This document shows, piece after piece, positions 45,000 through 54,625 of a DNA stretch of 64,000 nt. The position numbers and the translations under genes are program-made. A model generated the notes under the pieces. That model did no database searches. It was given only the letters and a program-made list of their open reading frames with translations, and was not told where the DNA came from. How positions within the stretch are numbered: position 1 is the first letter of the stretch; each line of letters begins with the position of its first letter. This DNA is from Leptospira chreensis (GTDB lineage Bacteria > Spirochaetota > Leptospiria > Leptospirales > Leptospiraceae). The stretch is from NCBI RefSeq assembly GCF_016919165.1, contig NZ_JAFFPS010000011.1, forward strand, positions 1 to 64,000. The letters are read 5' to 3'.

Positions 45000-45863
45000 A
45001 TGTTTGGTGGACCAGTTCAGTGTGAATTAGTAATCGATTGTATTACCAAAATTGGTTTTGCACAAGGGATTTTGAATTTTGTGCGTTATTATCCTATAGC
45101 CGGATTGGCATTCCTTTTATTCTATGTTTGGCGAAAGGATTTTTTCGAAACCTATCGCATCCAAAAAGTATATCCCAAAGCAGAAAAGGTTTGGAAAGAA
45201 TTTCGCCAATCGGCAGTCACACTTGTGGTCTTTACTCTCGTTGCTGTGACCAACATCACGCTTATGAAAGCAAAAATTGTTCCTAGTGCCGTTTACTTCG
45301 GGCCTGTTTCTGGATGGTCTGGGGTCGGATATATTTTCTTAAGTTTCGCCCTCATTACTGTTTGGCATGAGACTTGGTTCTATTGGATGCATAGATTTGC
45401 TCACTTAAAAAAAGTTTACCCGCATGTTCACTCAGAACACCATCAGTCAGTGAACCCTTCGCCTTTGGCAGCTTACCGATTTCAAGCCACAGAAGCATTT
45501 TTAGAAGCTATCTACATTGTTCCTTTTGTGATGTTTGTTCCGATTCATTTCTATGTTTTAATCTTTCATACTTTCTATGCGATGGTTTTGAATATATGGT
45601 GGCACCTAGGATACGAATTTTTTCCTAAAGGTTGGGCATCCCATTCGATCACCAAATGGATTAACACCTCCACACACCACAACCAACACCACCAAAAGTT
45701 CCAAGGAAACTATTCTCTCTATTTCAATGTCTGGGATCGTTTGATGGGAACGAACTTTCCCAATTACGAAGCATACTTTGACCAAGTCACAGAAGAAAGA
45801 GACAGGAAACGAAAAGAACAAGAATCAAAAACTAAAGCGGATGTGGAAGTTTTAGTTACGTAA
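45000..45863 (+). CDS. Second sterol-desaturase-family membrane enzyme
   Basis: A 287-residue di-iron membrane enzyme: HETWFYWMHRFAHLKKVYPH, VHSEHHQSVNPSPLAAYRF and STHHNQHHQKFQGNYSLYF, then WDRLMGTNFPNY. About four helices. Closer to the ERG3-like/fatty-acid-hydroxylase type than the paralogue at 38929-40113. AGGAGAG precedes ATG 45000. It has its own unit between two hairpins, and the substrate is not known. Confidence 0.9.
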   Translation: MFGGPVQCELVIDCITKIGFAQGILNFVRYYPIAGLAFLLFYVWRKDFFETYRIQKVYPKAEKVWKEFRQSAVTLVVFTLVAVTNITLMKAKIVPSAVYFGPVSGWSGVGYIFLSFALITVWHETWFYWMHRFAHLKKVYPHVHSEHHQSVNPSPLAAYRFQATEAFLEAIYIVPFVMFVPIHFYVLIFHTFYAMVLNIWWHLGYEFFPKGWASHSITKWINTSTHHNQHHQKFQGNYSLYFNVWDRLMGTNFPNYEAYFDQVTEERDRKRKEQESKTKADVEVLVT

Positions 45864-45868
45864 TGAAA

Positions 45869-45903
45869 ATGGGATTATATGTGAATCACGATTATAATCC
45901 CAT
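45869..45903 (+). terminator. Hairpin after second desaturase gene
   Basis: ATGGGATTATA (45869-45879) is complementary to TATAATCCCAT (45893-45903). It starts six bases after the stop. No U-tract, so it may protect the 3' end rather than terminate. Confidence 0.5.
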
Positions 45904-46044
45904 TGTATAAAACTGCAAAAGATTCTCATCATTTACAAAACACGCTAATAGAAAAACACGAATCAGAATAATTTTGTATTTTTCAATATAAAGTTCTTTG
46001 GTAGATAATCGATATAAATCATAATTATCAACCAAGGCATTCTT

Positions 46045-47061
46045 GTGAAACTAAGTTTGACTCTATTAATTGCTCTGTTTTTTGTAAGCTCTATATCCGC
46101 TCAATGGAAAAATCAATCCGACAGATCCGAATGGAACAAGGAAGTTGAAAAAAAATGGAGCCAAAAAAATACTCCCGAATTCAACGGTGCGCCATATATT
46201 AATGATCTAATTACTCTGGATACGTATATTGATCCATTCTCTCAAGATATGGCAGAGGGAAGGTATGGAACTAAGTTCTATTTCAAATACTACAGCTTTA
46301 AACTTCCGGCAGAATTCAAAAAAGGAGACCATCTTCATTTAAGAATTACCGAAGTAATCAATCCACTTGATTTTTATTTAAGCAGACTGAATCTCACATA
46401 TAACAATCATTCCATTTTTGAATCGGGTGGAATGTTTCGAATTGATGCATTTTATAAAGGTAGACCAGTCCTTTTAGATGGCCCTGGTATTGAGGTGCAG
46501 TTCCCTGTAAACAATCCAGTTAATGAGTATAACCTATATTCTTATCAGAACAACCTATGGACAAAAAAACAAGATAGTAAAGATATAAAAACATCAGCAG
46601 ATACTACCGAATCAGTTTCTGAAAATCTTGAGTTCTCCACAAGTGCAATCAATAAGTTTGTCAGCGGTATCAAAGGATTTCTTTGGTGGAATTTCGATGT
46701 TCCGCGTAATGACATGACATGCATTACTGGACGGGTAAAACCATCTAATGTAAAATATTCAATTACAGTTGTTGGTATTAGTAAGTTAGGGGCAACCACA
46801 GGATATTCTGACACTGAAGAATTTAAGATTAATTATTTGCAGGATGTTACGGTTAAGGTTATCATTGAGACAAATAATGATATGTTGGGTGCATCAAATA
46901 ATATTCTAACCAATACCGTTGATAGCTACTTTTATAGTGATGAAAACAAGAAAGGCAAATGTCAAAACATTGGTGAGATTAATATCGAAAAAGTGAGTCC
47001 CGAATTAAAAAAAGACCGCGGACAACTATTAAAATACCTTGGCCTTAACGATATTCGATAG
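46045..47061 (+). CDS. Secreted protein of unknown function
   Basis: A 338-residue protein starting at GTG 46045 with a clear Sec signal peptide ending near SSISAQ. The mature part is rich in Asn, Lys and aromatic residues (FNGAPYINDLITLDTYIDPF, LDFYLSRLNLTYNNH) and seems mostly beta. I do not recognise a family. Codon use is AT-richer than in neighbouring housekeeping genes, as is the 180-base region upstream, a hint of more recent acquisition. Two cysteines are spaced far apart (MTCITG, GKCQNI). Confidence 0.72.
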   Translation: MKLSLTLLIALFFVSSISAQWKNQSDRSEWNKEVEKKWSQKNTPEFNGAPYINDLITLDTYIDPFSQDMAEGRYGTKFYFKYYSFKLPAEFKKGDHLHLRITEVINPLDFYLSRLNLTYNNHSIFESGGMFRIDAFYKGRPVLLDGPGIEVQFPVNNPVNEYNLYSYQNNLWTKKQDSKDIKTSADTTESVSENLEFSTSAINKFVSGIKGFLWWNFDVPRNDMTCITGRVKPSNVKYSITVVGISKLGATTGYSDTEEFKINYLQDVTVKVIIETNNDMLGASNNILTNTVDSYFYSDENKKGKCQNIGEINIEKVSPELKKDRGQLLKYLGLNDIR

Positions 47062-47425
47062 AATATTTACAGTTAACTAAATAAAATTCAAATTTAATTC
47101 TACGTTAAGGTAAATAAGTCCCGGAGACTCCATCGAGCAGGAAGGACTCCTGTCTGGTCGAAAGGTCACTGGCAGAACTCGGATTTTAGATCCATAGCCC
47201 GCGGCAGGGATCGAGCGGAAATCCCTCCCCTATATTTTGTTTCCAGATATCATACAATGGAAAAGCCCTGGGGAGGATTGGAGGGAGAGCCCGTCACTGT
47301 TTGTGTAACTTTTTGGTTTTAGAAACCAATTGGGGCCGCCCAAAAAAAAATCACTCAAAGGTGACATAAAATGCTTTAGGGGGAAGAAAAACCGGTCGAA
47401 GGGGAATGTAGAGAGGAAGAGAAAT
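47062..47425. other. Long flgB upstream region with hairpins, no gene
   Basis: This 364-base stretch holds no convincing gene. It contains short stems, including CAGGA/TCCTG near 47139-47152 and GGGAT/ATCCC flanking CGAGCGGAA at about 47196-47214, and a purine-rich end with the flgB ribosome site (GAGAGGAAGAG). It could be a structured 5' leader, a small RNA or an intergenic repeat. I could not place a clear sigma-28 or sigma-70 promoter. Confidence 0.4.
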
Positions 47426-47857
47426 ATGTTTGAAGCAACACATTTCATGAAAACTCAAGACCTTTTGGAACGGGGCCTAAGTGCATCCACCCAAAGGCGG
47501 AAAGTGATTACTGATAATATCGCCAATGCGGACGTTCCTAATTTCAAACGTTCGGAAGTGGTGTTCGAATCTATGCTGAAACGTGCCATTGAATCGGAAA
47601 AAATTGAAAAGGACAAGGCTGTCCCGACTAAGATCACTAACGACCGTCATATTGAATTTTTTAAACCATTAGATTACCGGGATGCCAAACCCAAAACCAA
47701 TTTGGATTATCTGACTACGATGAGACCCGATGGAAACAACGTAGACATTGAAAAAGAAGTGGTCGATGCCAATCAAAACCAAATGAGTTACAGCCTCATG
47801 GTGGATCGCTTAAACCAAAACAACCGCCTTCTCAATATTGTGATGAGAACCAACTAA
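47426..47857 (+). CDS. flgB: Flagellar basal-body rod protein FlgB
   Basis: A 143-residue proximal-rod protein. The rod-protein signature is RRKVITDNIANADVPNFKRS near the N-terminus; the C-terminal helix (VVDANQNQMSYSLMVDRLNQ, NIVMRTN) is also typical. Start ATG 47426 after GAGAGGAAGAG; the longer frame to 47330 has no family residues. First of flgB-flgC-fliE, which in spirochetes build the rod of the periplasmic flagellum. Confidence 0.95.
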   Translation: MFEATHFMKTQDLLERGLSASTQRRKVITDNIANADVPNFKRSEVVFESMLKRAIESEKIEKDKAVPTKITNDRHIEFFKPLDYRDAKPKTNLDYLTTMRPDGNNVDIEKEVVDANQNQMSYSLMVDRLNQNNRLLNIVMRTN

Positions 47858-47867
47858 GGAGTAAGTT

Positions 47868-48329
47868 ATGGGAATGTTTGATTCCATTAATATATCAGCA
47901 ACAGGGCTTTCGGCCCAAAGACTCCGAATGGATGTCATTTCGAATAACATTGCTAACTCGACGACAACGAGAAATACCAATGGAGATGGTCCTTTTCGCA
48001 GGGATCGTGTCATCCTAACACCGATTAATCTCCGAACCAATTGGAAAAGTCCTGTGTATCCTTTTGGTGTGGCTCCCGGCGAAGGCAAAGGAGTGAAGGT
48101 GATGAAAATCGAAAAGGATATGAGCCCTCTTCGATTGACTTATGATCCGACCCATCCCGACGCCATCCAAACCGGCCCTAAAAAAGGATACGTGGAACTT
48201 CCGAACATCAATATCGTTACAGAGATGACGGATATGATTTCGGCTTCTCGGTCTTATGAGGCCAATGTCCAACTCATCAATGGATCCAAAGCCATGATGA
48301 ACAAAGCCATGGAAATCGGTCGGGCTTAA
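47868..48329 (+). CDS. flgC: Flagellar basal-body rod protein FlgC
   Basis: A 153-residue rod protein with the flagellar rod motif RMDVISNNIANSTTTRN at the N-terminus and the C-terminal VELPNINIVTEMTDMISASR helix region. Strong ribosome site AAGGAG before ATG 47868; 10 bases after flgB. Confidence 0.96.
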   Translation: MGMFDSINISATGLSAQRLRMDVISNNIANSTTTRNTNGDGPFRRDRVILTPINLRTNWKSPVYPFGVAPGEGKGVKVMKIEKDMSPLRLTYDPTHPDAIQTGPKKGYVELPNINIVTEMTDMISASRSYEANVQLINGSKAMMNKAMEIGRA

Positions 48330-48431
48330 ACGTCTGGCCGTATCCGGCTTCTTTTCGCTTTTTTTAATGTGACATAATTTTTTTCTTTAGGTTTCCCAGA
48401 TTTGGCCGATGTTTAGATTGAGGAAACACCC

Positions 48432-48797
48432 ATGGCCATTGATCGCATTTCCAATATGAGTTCCCAAACCTACAAACCCCATTCCCTTCTCCCACAAGGT
48501 GACAAGGTAGGTATCTTTCGTTCCGATGAACGCCACTATGGAAAAACCAATGAAGCCAAGTCCCCTGATGAAGTCGCAGGAACTTTTGGGGATGCTTTGA
48601 AAAAAGCCTTTGAACAAGTCAATGACCAACAAGTAGAAGCAGATGAACTCACACAAAAGATTGTTTTTGATCCAAACTCAGTGGAACTTCACGATGTAAT
48701 GATCGCTGCGGAAAAAGCGAGAATCTCTTTGACATTCGCAAAAACAATGTCCGATGGATTTGTAAGAGCTTATCGCGAGTTAACAACGCTTAGATAA
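48432..48797 (+). CDS. fliE: Flagellar hook-basal body protein FliE
   Basis: A 121-residue protein joining the MS ring to the rod. The conserved C-terminal part is FGDALKKAFEQVNDQQVEAD, then SVELHDVMIAAEKARISLTF, KTMSDGFVRAYREL. The N-terminal 40 residues are not conserved, making it somewhat longer than the usual 104. About 100 bases after flgC; fliF does not follow as in many spirochetes. Confidence 0.94.
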   Translation: MAIDRISNMSSQTYKPHSLLPQGDKVGIFRSDERHYGKTNEAKSPDEVAGTFGDALKKAFEQVNDQQVEADELTQKIVFDPNSVELHDVMIAAEKARISLTFAKTMSDGFVRAYRELTTLR

Positions 48798-48870
48798 AAG
48801 CTAAATCGCTGGATCGGAATATTTCCATAGATACATTTTCTTTGAAATCATTTCGGTTCACTCCAATGGG

Positions 48871-49290
48871 TCATGGCGTAGGGCGACCAAACACGCGCTC
48901 TACGGCCTCGTATCGGATCTCAATTTTGTCACTCGGACTCACACGAACACCACGTTTCATTTGAACCCCATCCACCCTTTCTTCATTCACATACACCACC
49001 CAACCCGCTGTCCAGGAATTTGATTTTCCATTCACTTCCATAATTTCTTCTGTGCGGGTTGTAGAAATAAAACGCATAGAGGGATCTTCCTTTTTAGATA
49101 ATTCCGCAAGGATCAGAAGTAAATCCTTCGATTCGAACATGGAAGATGGAATGGACTTTGTTTCTTCAAAGTCTAGAGAGAGAAAATGAATTTGGATTTG
49201 TGGGTCTTTGGATTTTTTAGATTTGGATAGATGTGAACATTGAAGGATGAACCCGAATCCAATAATTCCGAGAACAAAAACAAACCTCAT
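48871..49290 (-). CDS. Lipoprotein with DUF4430-like domain
   Basis: A 139-residue lipoprotein from ATG 49290, with lipobox ILQC. A longer frame to 49362 would overlap the MBL gene. The C-terminal part (GWVVYVNEERVDGVQMKRGV, SPSDKIEIRYE) resembles the small DUF4430/transcobalamin-like beta domain, often found in surface proteins. Role unknown. It follows the MBL hydrolase gene on the same strand and converges with fliE. Confidence 0.72.
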   Translation of the reverse strand: MRFVFVLGIIGFGFILQCSHLSKSKKSKDPQIQIHFLSLDFEETKSIPSSMFESKDLLLILAELSKKEDPSMRFISTTRTEEIMEVNGKSNSWTAGWVVYVNEERVDGVQMKRGVRVSPSDKIEIRYEAVERVFGRPTP

Positions 49291-49330
49291 AACAAAAGAT
49301 ACGGACCTTTGATTCAAAGAAGTTTTTCCC

Positions 49331-50263
49331 TTATCCTTTGGACTTAGTCTTTTCGAAGGCATACACCAACCCTTGTGCGTTTAGATTTACATCCAGATGT
49401 AATAACTTCCAATCGGATGCGGTCAGAGTAATGGAATGTTTTCTAGCAAGTGTTTGGATCATGGCTTTTACTTTTGATTCCATAAAAGGGAGTCTTTCTT
49501 CTTTGGTGACACTTTCCAACTCGGAGATGGCTTCCTCGCAAAGAGTGAGTCCTTCTTTTAAATCGGAGGCATTTTCTTTTAAGTCTCCGATAGGGCCGAA
49601 ATGGGTTAAATACGCTACCTCTGCTCCCGTGTCTAAAATTCGATCGAGGGAACGAATGGCTTCCGTCGAATCAAAGTCAGTGGGTGTGGTTGTGGGGAAA
49701 ATAAAACGTTTTCCATTTTCTAAATGAGGATAGGATATTCCAAAGGAATCTCCCGTATAGATCCCATTTGTTTTTTTATCATAAATACAAAAGTGATGAT
49801 TAGCATGTCCCTTGGTGTATAAAAATTGAAAGGAGTGCCCTTCCCATTCTAACCACTCCCCATCTTCCATTACACGAATTCTTTCTTTAGGAATAGGTTT
49901 GATCTCACCATACAATGAATCAAAATTTTCTTTTCCATACACTGAGGTCGCACTTTTGATGAGTAGACTCGGATCCATCAAGTGTTTGGCGGTTTTTGGA
50001 TGAGCGAGTAAAGTTGCACCTGGACAGGCTTCAAGAAGGGCCCAGGCTCCACCAGCGTGGTCCAAGTGGACATGGGTGACAATCACATAATCTAAGTTTT
50101 GTGGCCCTACCCCACGCGACTCCATTGCTTTCAAAATTTTGGGAATGGCGTGAGTTGTATTGGTTTCGACAACAACCCCTCGGCCCTCTTCTTCTATAAG
50201 ATAGGCCGAAGCCACCTGATGAAAGTTTGCATACTCCGTATCAATGGTTAAAACTGTGCCCAT
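49331..50263 (-). CDS. MBL-fold metallohydrolase
   Basis: A 310-residue enzyme with the metal motif VTHVHLDHAGGAW, His in TKGHANHHF, the Asp in YTGDSFGIS and the final His in LTHFGPIG. It resembles the group often annotated as MBL-fold hydrolases of unknown thioester or lactone substrates; its starting strands (SAYLIEEEGRGVVVETN) are typical. ATG 50263. It lies 60 bases downstream of glpD on the same strand and might be cotranscribed. Confidence 0.88.
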   Translation of the reverse strand: MGTVLTIDTEYANFHQVASAYLIEEEGRGVVVETNTTHAIPKILKAMESRGVGPQNLDYVIVTHVHLDHAGGAWALLEACPGATLLAHPKTAKHLMDPSLLIKSATSVYGKENFDSLYGEIKPIPKERIRVMEDGEWLEWEGHSFQFLYTKGHANHHFCIYDKKTNGIYTGDSFGISYPHLENGKRFIFPTTTPTDFDSTEAIRSLDRILDTGAEVAYLTHFGPIGDLKENASDLKEGLTLCEEAISELESVTKEERLPFMESKVKAMIQTLARKHSITLTASDWKLLHLDVNLNAQGLVYAFEKTKSKG

Positions 50264-50323
50264 AACTAAAGATACAATAGCAAAGAGGAAATTGTCAGCC
50301 GAAATTCTTAAACCAGAAAGAAT

Positions 50324-51928
50324 TCAAACAGGTAATTTTAAAACTTTGTAAATGGCTTCTGTTTCTGTTTGTTTCTTTTCTTCTGACCAATTCCATTCGG
50401 TGGCGACAACACCAATGATGGCCTTCATAATTTCATCCGAAAGGATCCCCAAGGTCCCGAGCCCTGTCCTTCTTAAAAAGATATCGGATAGGGATTTTGC
50501 CATCTCATAACGAATCGCATAAACCACTTCTGCGAGGATCTCTCCATCTTGATTGAGAACGGCACCTAGGTTTTTTGTCTTTCTGGCAAGATCCAAAATG
50601 ATTTCGTATTGAAGACCATAATGGCGAATCAAGTAATCAATGGTTTTTTCAGAAAAGTCCGTATTCTGTTTCTTTGCCCCTTCAATGAATATTTCAACGT
50701 TCGGGATTTGTGAGGCGTATAAATGCTGTTTTGCGGAGATATTCTCTGTTGGTTTTTTTGTTAGTTTCTTTTGGATTCTTTTGAATATCGACTCTGCAAA
50801 ATGTCTACTTGTTGTATACTTTCCACCGGCCGCTGTAATGAGACCTTGGATTCCATCCCGGGCGTGGTCATACAATTCAGATCTTCTCGATGCCGAATAA
50901 GTATCATCGGAGCTTTCAATCAAAGGACGAAGCCCCCCATAAGCAAAAATCACATCATCAATGGTTAACTTTTCTTTTAAGTGAGAAGTTTCATTGATAT
51001 AGTCAATGAACTCTGTGATACTTTCACGAGTGAGTTTCCAATCTTCTACATTTCCAAAATAAGACTTTTCTGTTGGCCCAATCATCGAGTGGCCTCGCCA
51101 AGGAGCAAAACTAAAATGACCTTTGTCTCCTACATAGAGAGTCATTAAGTTTGTTAATTTTTTGGTGATGATATAAATTCCTTCCGATCGTTTTTTGGGA
51201 AGTGGTTGTTCGGTTTTCGGAGATTTAGAAAGGATATGATGAGTCCAAGGTCCAGAAGCATTGATGGTTACTTTGGAACGAATTTGGGATTCCGCATTGG
51301 TCAGTGCATCGCGAACTCGAATCCCAACGACAGTTTTGTCTTTCCAAAGTAAGTCTTCAACGACAGTATAATTCGAAAGTTTGGCACCGTAAGCCGCGGC
51401 TGATTTTAAAAAACTAAGAGTCAATCTTTCGGGGCTCAAACAAATCGCATCATAAAAATAAGCGGCGTCTTCAAAGTCTCCGAGATTTTTTTCTAAAAGT
51501 TCCTTTCGTTTGAGGTATTTGTGATTAGGGATTTGTTTGGATTCGTCCCAAGTCCACTTACTATCAAAAGATAAAAGGTCATAAACAAAAAGTCCAATCC
51601 GTGCAATGAGTCCAGGTTTCGGAAGTACCATAGGGTAAGGATAAACCAAATTGGGGGCAATGTTGGAAAGGATTCGCCTTTCTTTCAAAGCTTCCCTCAC
51701 AAGACCAATTTCAAATTGTTTGAGATAACGAAGGCCCCCGTGAATGAGTTTTCCTGTGGCCGCAGAGGTAGCTCCGCCAAAATCTTTTTTTTCGACGAGA
51801 GCCACCGTATAACCACGACTTGCCACTTCGTATGCCAAACTGGCTCCGGTAATTCCTCCGCCGATGATGGTGACATCGAACTCTTCCCCATCATAAGATT
51901 CGATAAAACGATCCAGTTTTAAATTCAT
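50324..51928 (-). CDS. glpD: FAD-dependent glycerol-3-phosphate dehydrogenase
   Basis: A 534-residue membrane-associated flavoenzyme that oxidises sn-glycerol 3-phosphate to dihydroxyacetone phosphate and feeds electrons to quinones. The FAD fold is VTIIGGGITGASLAYEVASR, with ATGKLIHGGLRYLKQFEIGL, FSFAPWRGHSMIGPTE and a C-terminal helical cap domain. ATGA overlap with the upstream phosphotransferase-like gene shows translational coupling. The kinase genes in front suggest a three-step polyol route ending in triose phosphate. Confidence 0.93.
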   Translation of the reverse strand: MNLKLDRFIESYDGEEFDVTIIGGGITGASLAYEVASRGYTVALVEKKDFGGATSAATGKLIHGGLRYLKQFEIGLVREALKERRILSNIAPNLVYPYPMVLPKPGLIARIGLFVYDLLSFDSKWTWDESKQIPNHKYLKRKELLEKNLGDFEDAAYFYDAICLSPERLTLSFLKSAAAYGAKLSNYTVVEDLLWKDKTVVGIRVRDALTNAESQIRSKVTINASGPWTHHILSKSPKTEQPLPKKRSEGIYIITKKLTNLMTLYVGDKGHFSFAPWRGHSMIGPTEKSYFGNVEDWKLTRESITEFIDYINETSHLKEKLTIDDVIFAYGGLRPLIESSDDTYSASRRSELYDHARDGIQGLITAAGGKYTTSRHFAESIFKRIQKKLTKKPTENISAKQHLYASQIPNVEIFIEGAKKQNTDFSEKTIDYLIRHYGLQYEIILDLARKTKNLGAVLNQDGEILAEVVYAIRYEMAKSLSDIFLRRTGLGTLGILSDEIMKAIIGVVATEWNWSEEKKQTETEAIYKVLKLPV

Positions 51929-52776
51929 ACACGGCCACCACTAGCAACCAAACGACTGATTTGTGACTTCAGATTTTCTCTTTCGCTTTCTATATTCCAA
52001 AGACCCAAACGAAGTAGGAGTGCTGGCAACCTCCAAGCTGCAATTTCTGCATCCGTGACCCCACTTAAGATTTTATAAGCCTTAAGATAACCACCAAGGA
52101 TGAACTTTCGGATGATGGTATAAAAAATGATTTTTAGTTTGGGGGTTCCTGGCCAAAGTTCTGCATCGGTAAAAAGTAATACAGTGAAAGCAACATCGGC
52201 AGCGGAATTTCCTTTGGCAGCCGTCATCCAATCGATAATGATTTCGTCTTTCCCTTCGACAATTACGTTCTCTGGATGAAAGTCCAAATGAAGAATGGAA
52301 TTTCCATTCGGTAGTCCGCTAATGTAAGATTCGACCTTTTCTTTTTCTTCTGCATTCAAAAAGGAAAGTGGTTCCGATAACAAACAATGATTCAAAATTA
52401 CTTTTATGTCTTTGTATTTGTCCGATGTAATTTGATGCACACCGTAATGCAAACGAGCGAGTGTTCCTGCAATACGAAAGAGTTCCAAAGGGTTTTTGTC
52501 AGGAAGTTTTGTCAGAGAAATCCCTGTGATTCGATCAAATATAATTCCGAATCGATTTCCAACTTTTGCTTTGCCGTAACATTGCATCTTAGAAGCACCT
52601 TTTCGATTTGCCTCTACCGTATTTTCAACCTCTAAATCTATTTCTGATTCTTTTGCATCAGGGAAAAATAGTTTCAGAATTTTATCCTCTGGTAAAAGAA
52701 ATAAATCTGCCGATCTTCCGATGGTAAAAGGTTTACCTAAACTTTCCTTTGTGTACTCTATGTTTTGTTTGCTCAT
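51925..52776 (-). CDS. APH-family small-molecule kinase
   Basis: A 283-residue protein of the aminoglycoside/choline kinase fold. The catalytic loop is LHLDFHPENVIV and the metal Asp lies in IIIDWMTAAKG; the N-lobe has EVENTVEANRKGASKMQCYG. Family members phosphorylate hydroxyls of small molecules (choline, homoserine, methylthioribose, sugars, drugs). The location between an FGGY kinase and glpD suggests a metabolic substrate rather than drug resistance. ATG 52776 follows GGGAACAT; 15 bases after the FGGY gene. Confidence 0.85.
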   Translation of the reverse strand: MSKQNIEYTKESLGKPFTIGRSADLFLLPEDKILKLFFPDAKESEIDLEVENTVEANRKGASKMQCYGKAKVGNRFGIIFDRITGISLTKLPDKNPLELFRIAGTLARLHYGVHQITSDKYKDIKVILNHCLLSEPLSFLNAEEKEKVESYISGLPNGNSILHLDFHPENVIVEGKDEIIIDWMTAAKGNSAADVAFTVLLFTDAELWPGTPKLKIIFYTIIRKFILGGYLKAYKILSGVTDAEIAAWRLPALLLRLGLWNIESERENLKSQISRLVASGGRV

Positions 52777-52791
52777 ACCATGTTCCCGAAT

Positions 52792-54390
52792 TTATGAATT
52801 TAAAATTGCAAAATTGTTTTGATTACTTTTATAAAGATTTTTGAAGACCGAAAAGTTTCGATCATATATTTTCTTATGTTTTAAATTGGGCGTCCATCTG
52901 TCTTGAATGGGTATCATTGATTTGATATCTTCAAATTTTGGAATCATTCCAAGTCCATAAGCTACAATGGCTGCGGCTCCCATCGCACCGACATTCTCTG
53001 GATGGACAACTCGCTCAATGGTTTTTCCTGTAATGTCAGCTAACACTTGACAGATAAATCCAGAACGTGCCACCCCACCCACAAATCGAATGGTATCGGA
53101 TGTAGGTATTTTCTTGTTGGAAAGTTCTAAGATCCAACGTTTGTGAAAGAGAATTCCTTCGACAACGGAACGAATGAGAACTCTTTTTCCCGTATGCAAA
53201 CTAATATTAAAGAACATCCCTCTGGCTTTAGGATCTTCAAAAGGACAACGGTTTCCATGAAGCCATGGTGTAAAGATCACACCTTGCGAACCTGGATCTG
53301 TGTCTTTGATAGAATCAAACATAAACTCAAACAGACTTTCATAAATGGCTTCTGGGCCATCAGTGATTTTCTTTTTTTCTAAATATAAATCAATTTCATC
53401 TAAGGCCAAATGGTCTTTAACCCATTGTAAACATTTACCAGAAGTTTCTTGTTCTCCAAAATAATTATAATATCCTTCTCTGGCGCCAACGATGGAAGCA
53501 ATCCTTGCTCCTATATCAACCGTTCTTTTTTTTGTAACAGTGGAAATCCAACCAGAGGTTCCCGCATAAATATGAGTGTCTCCTTCCGCAACGGCACCAG
53601 CACCCACACCAATCAGAGAGGCGTCACCACCACCACCAAACACCGATATGTTTTCTTTTAAACCAAGAAACTCTGCGGCTTCTTTCGTGAGTCCTCCCAC
53701 ACGATCAGAGGAATTCACAATCTTTGGCAAATGATCCAAACGAACTCCAAACAATTTACAAAGTAAGGGACTCCAATTTCCTTTTTCCACTCGTGAGTTG
53801 TATAAAAAGGTAGCGAAAGCAGAATCCCGGGTCATCACTGCTTCCTTTGTACAACGAGCGATGAGAAATTCTTTTACATCCAACCACCACTTCACTTTTG
53901 AGAAAACTTCTGGTTCATTTTTTTCGACCCATTTGTATTTCCAAATGGGATCTTTCACACTGGCGGCCACAGCCCCCGTGATCCAAAGAGATAACAATAG
54001 TTTCACAGCATTGATCCCTTCGATTTTAAAACCGTGAAGAATGCCTTCCTTCATTTCACGAGTGGCCCTTTGGTCCATATAACTCATTGCAGGACGAACC
54101 ACTTGGAAATTCGAATCCACAAGCACAAGACCTTGCATCTGGGAACAAAAGGAAATTCCTTGGATGGAACTTGGATCGGTATTCGATTGGCTTAAAACTT
54201 GGGCGGTTGTTTCCTTCAGGGCCGACCACCAATCCTCTGGATTTTGTTCGGCACCCCCGTTTTCTAAAAGTTGGATCGAATATTCCAAACTGGCTGACCG
54301 CACAAGCTCCAAAGCCTGCGACATCCGAAAGAGGCAAGTTTTGACCCCGGTTGTGCCAATATCATAAGTCAGTATGTATCCAGATTCCAT
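52792..54390 (-). CDS. FGGY-family carbohydrate kinase
   Basis: A 532-residue kinase with the N-terminal LTYDIGTTGVKTCLF phosphate motif and a C-terminal GGVARSGFICQVLADITG motif. GISFCSQMQGLVLVD and the Asp region MSYMDQRATREM resemble xylulokinase-like members, while the operon with glpD would fit glycerol or a related polyol. Start ATG 54390 after GGAG; the upstream GTG frame is unconserved. Its promoter region carries the palindrome at 54488-54503. Confidence 0.9.
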   Translation of the reverse strand: MESGYILTYDIGTTGVKTCLFRMSQALELVRSASLEYSIQLLENGGAEQNPEDWWSALKETTAQVLSQSNTDPSSIQGISFCSQMQGLVLVDSNFQVVRPAMSYMDQRATREMKEGILHGFKIEGINAVKLLLSLWITGAVAASVKDPIWKYKWVEKNEPEVFSKVKWWLDVKEFLIARCTKEAVMTRDSAFATFLYNSRVEKGNWSPLLCKLFGVRLDHLPKIVNSSDRVGGLTKEAAEFLGLKENISVFGGGGDASLIGVGAGAVAEGDTHIYAGTSGWISTVTKKRTVDIGARIASIVGAREGYYNYFGEQETSGKCLQWVKDHLALDEIDLYLEKKKITDGPEAIYESLFEFMFDSIKDTDPGSQGVIFTPWLHGNRCPFEDPKARGMFFNISLHTGKRVLIRSVVEGILFHKRWILELSNKKIPTSDTIRFVGGVARSGFICQVLADITGKTIERVVHPENVGAMGAAAIVAYGLGMIPKFEDIKSMIPIQDRWTPNLKHKKIYDRNFSVFKNLYKSNQNNFAILNS

Positions 54391-54487
54391 GAAAACTCCG
54401 CTATCCGCTCGCGCTGGTTTTGGTTTGTTCCACTCTCGATCCACCGCCAGCCAGGATGCTTCGTTTTTCTTCCTAACCAGGAAAAAA

Positions 54488-54503
54488 GTGAGTGATCACT
54501 CAC
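54488..54503. promoter_or_regulatory. TetR-type operator between FGGY operon and MFS gene
   Basis: GTGAGTGATCACTCAC, a perfect 16-bp palindrome, lies 98 bases before the FGGY kinase ATG and 123 before the MFS ATG. Its half-sites TGAGTGA/TCACTCA are the same seven-base words found in the larger palindrome beside the tetR gene (58974-59011). Confidence 0.7.
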
Positions 54504-54625
54504 AAAGATTTAGAATCATCAGCTCGGATGGCAAATCATTTTCCTTCGGCATCCTCCCCTTGGGGAATTTATTCCGAACGAGTGATTCCAAGCCCAATCC
54601 GTAGATTTGATTTAAGGGGACGAAA

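Noticed and set aside
51925..52776. APH-family gene as an antibiotic-resistance gene
   Set aside because: It is coupled inside a metabolic operon with an FGGY kinase and glpD and has no resistance-gene or mobile-element neighbours.
54391..54444. GTG start extending the FGGY kinase
   Set aside because: The family begins right before the DIGTT phosphate motif and the ATG at 54390 has a good GGAG site.
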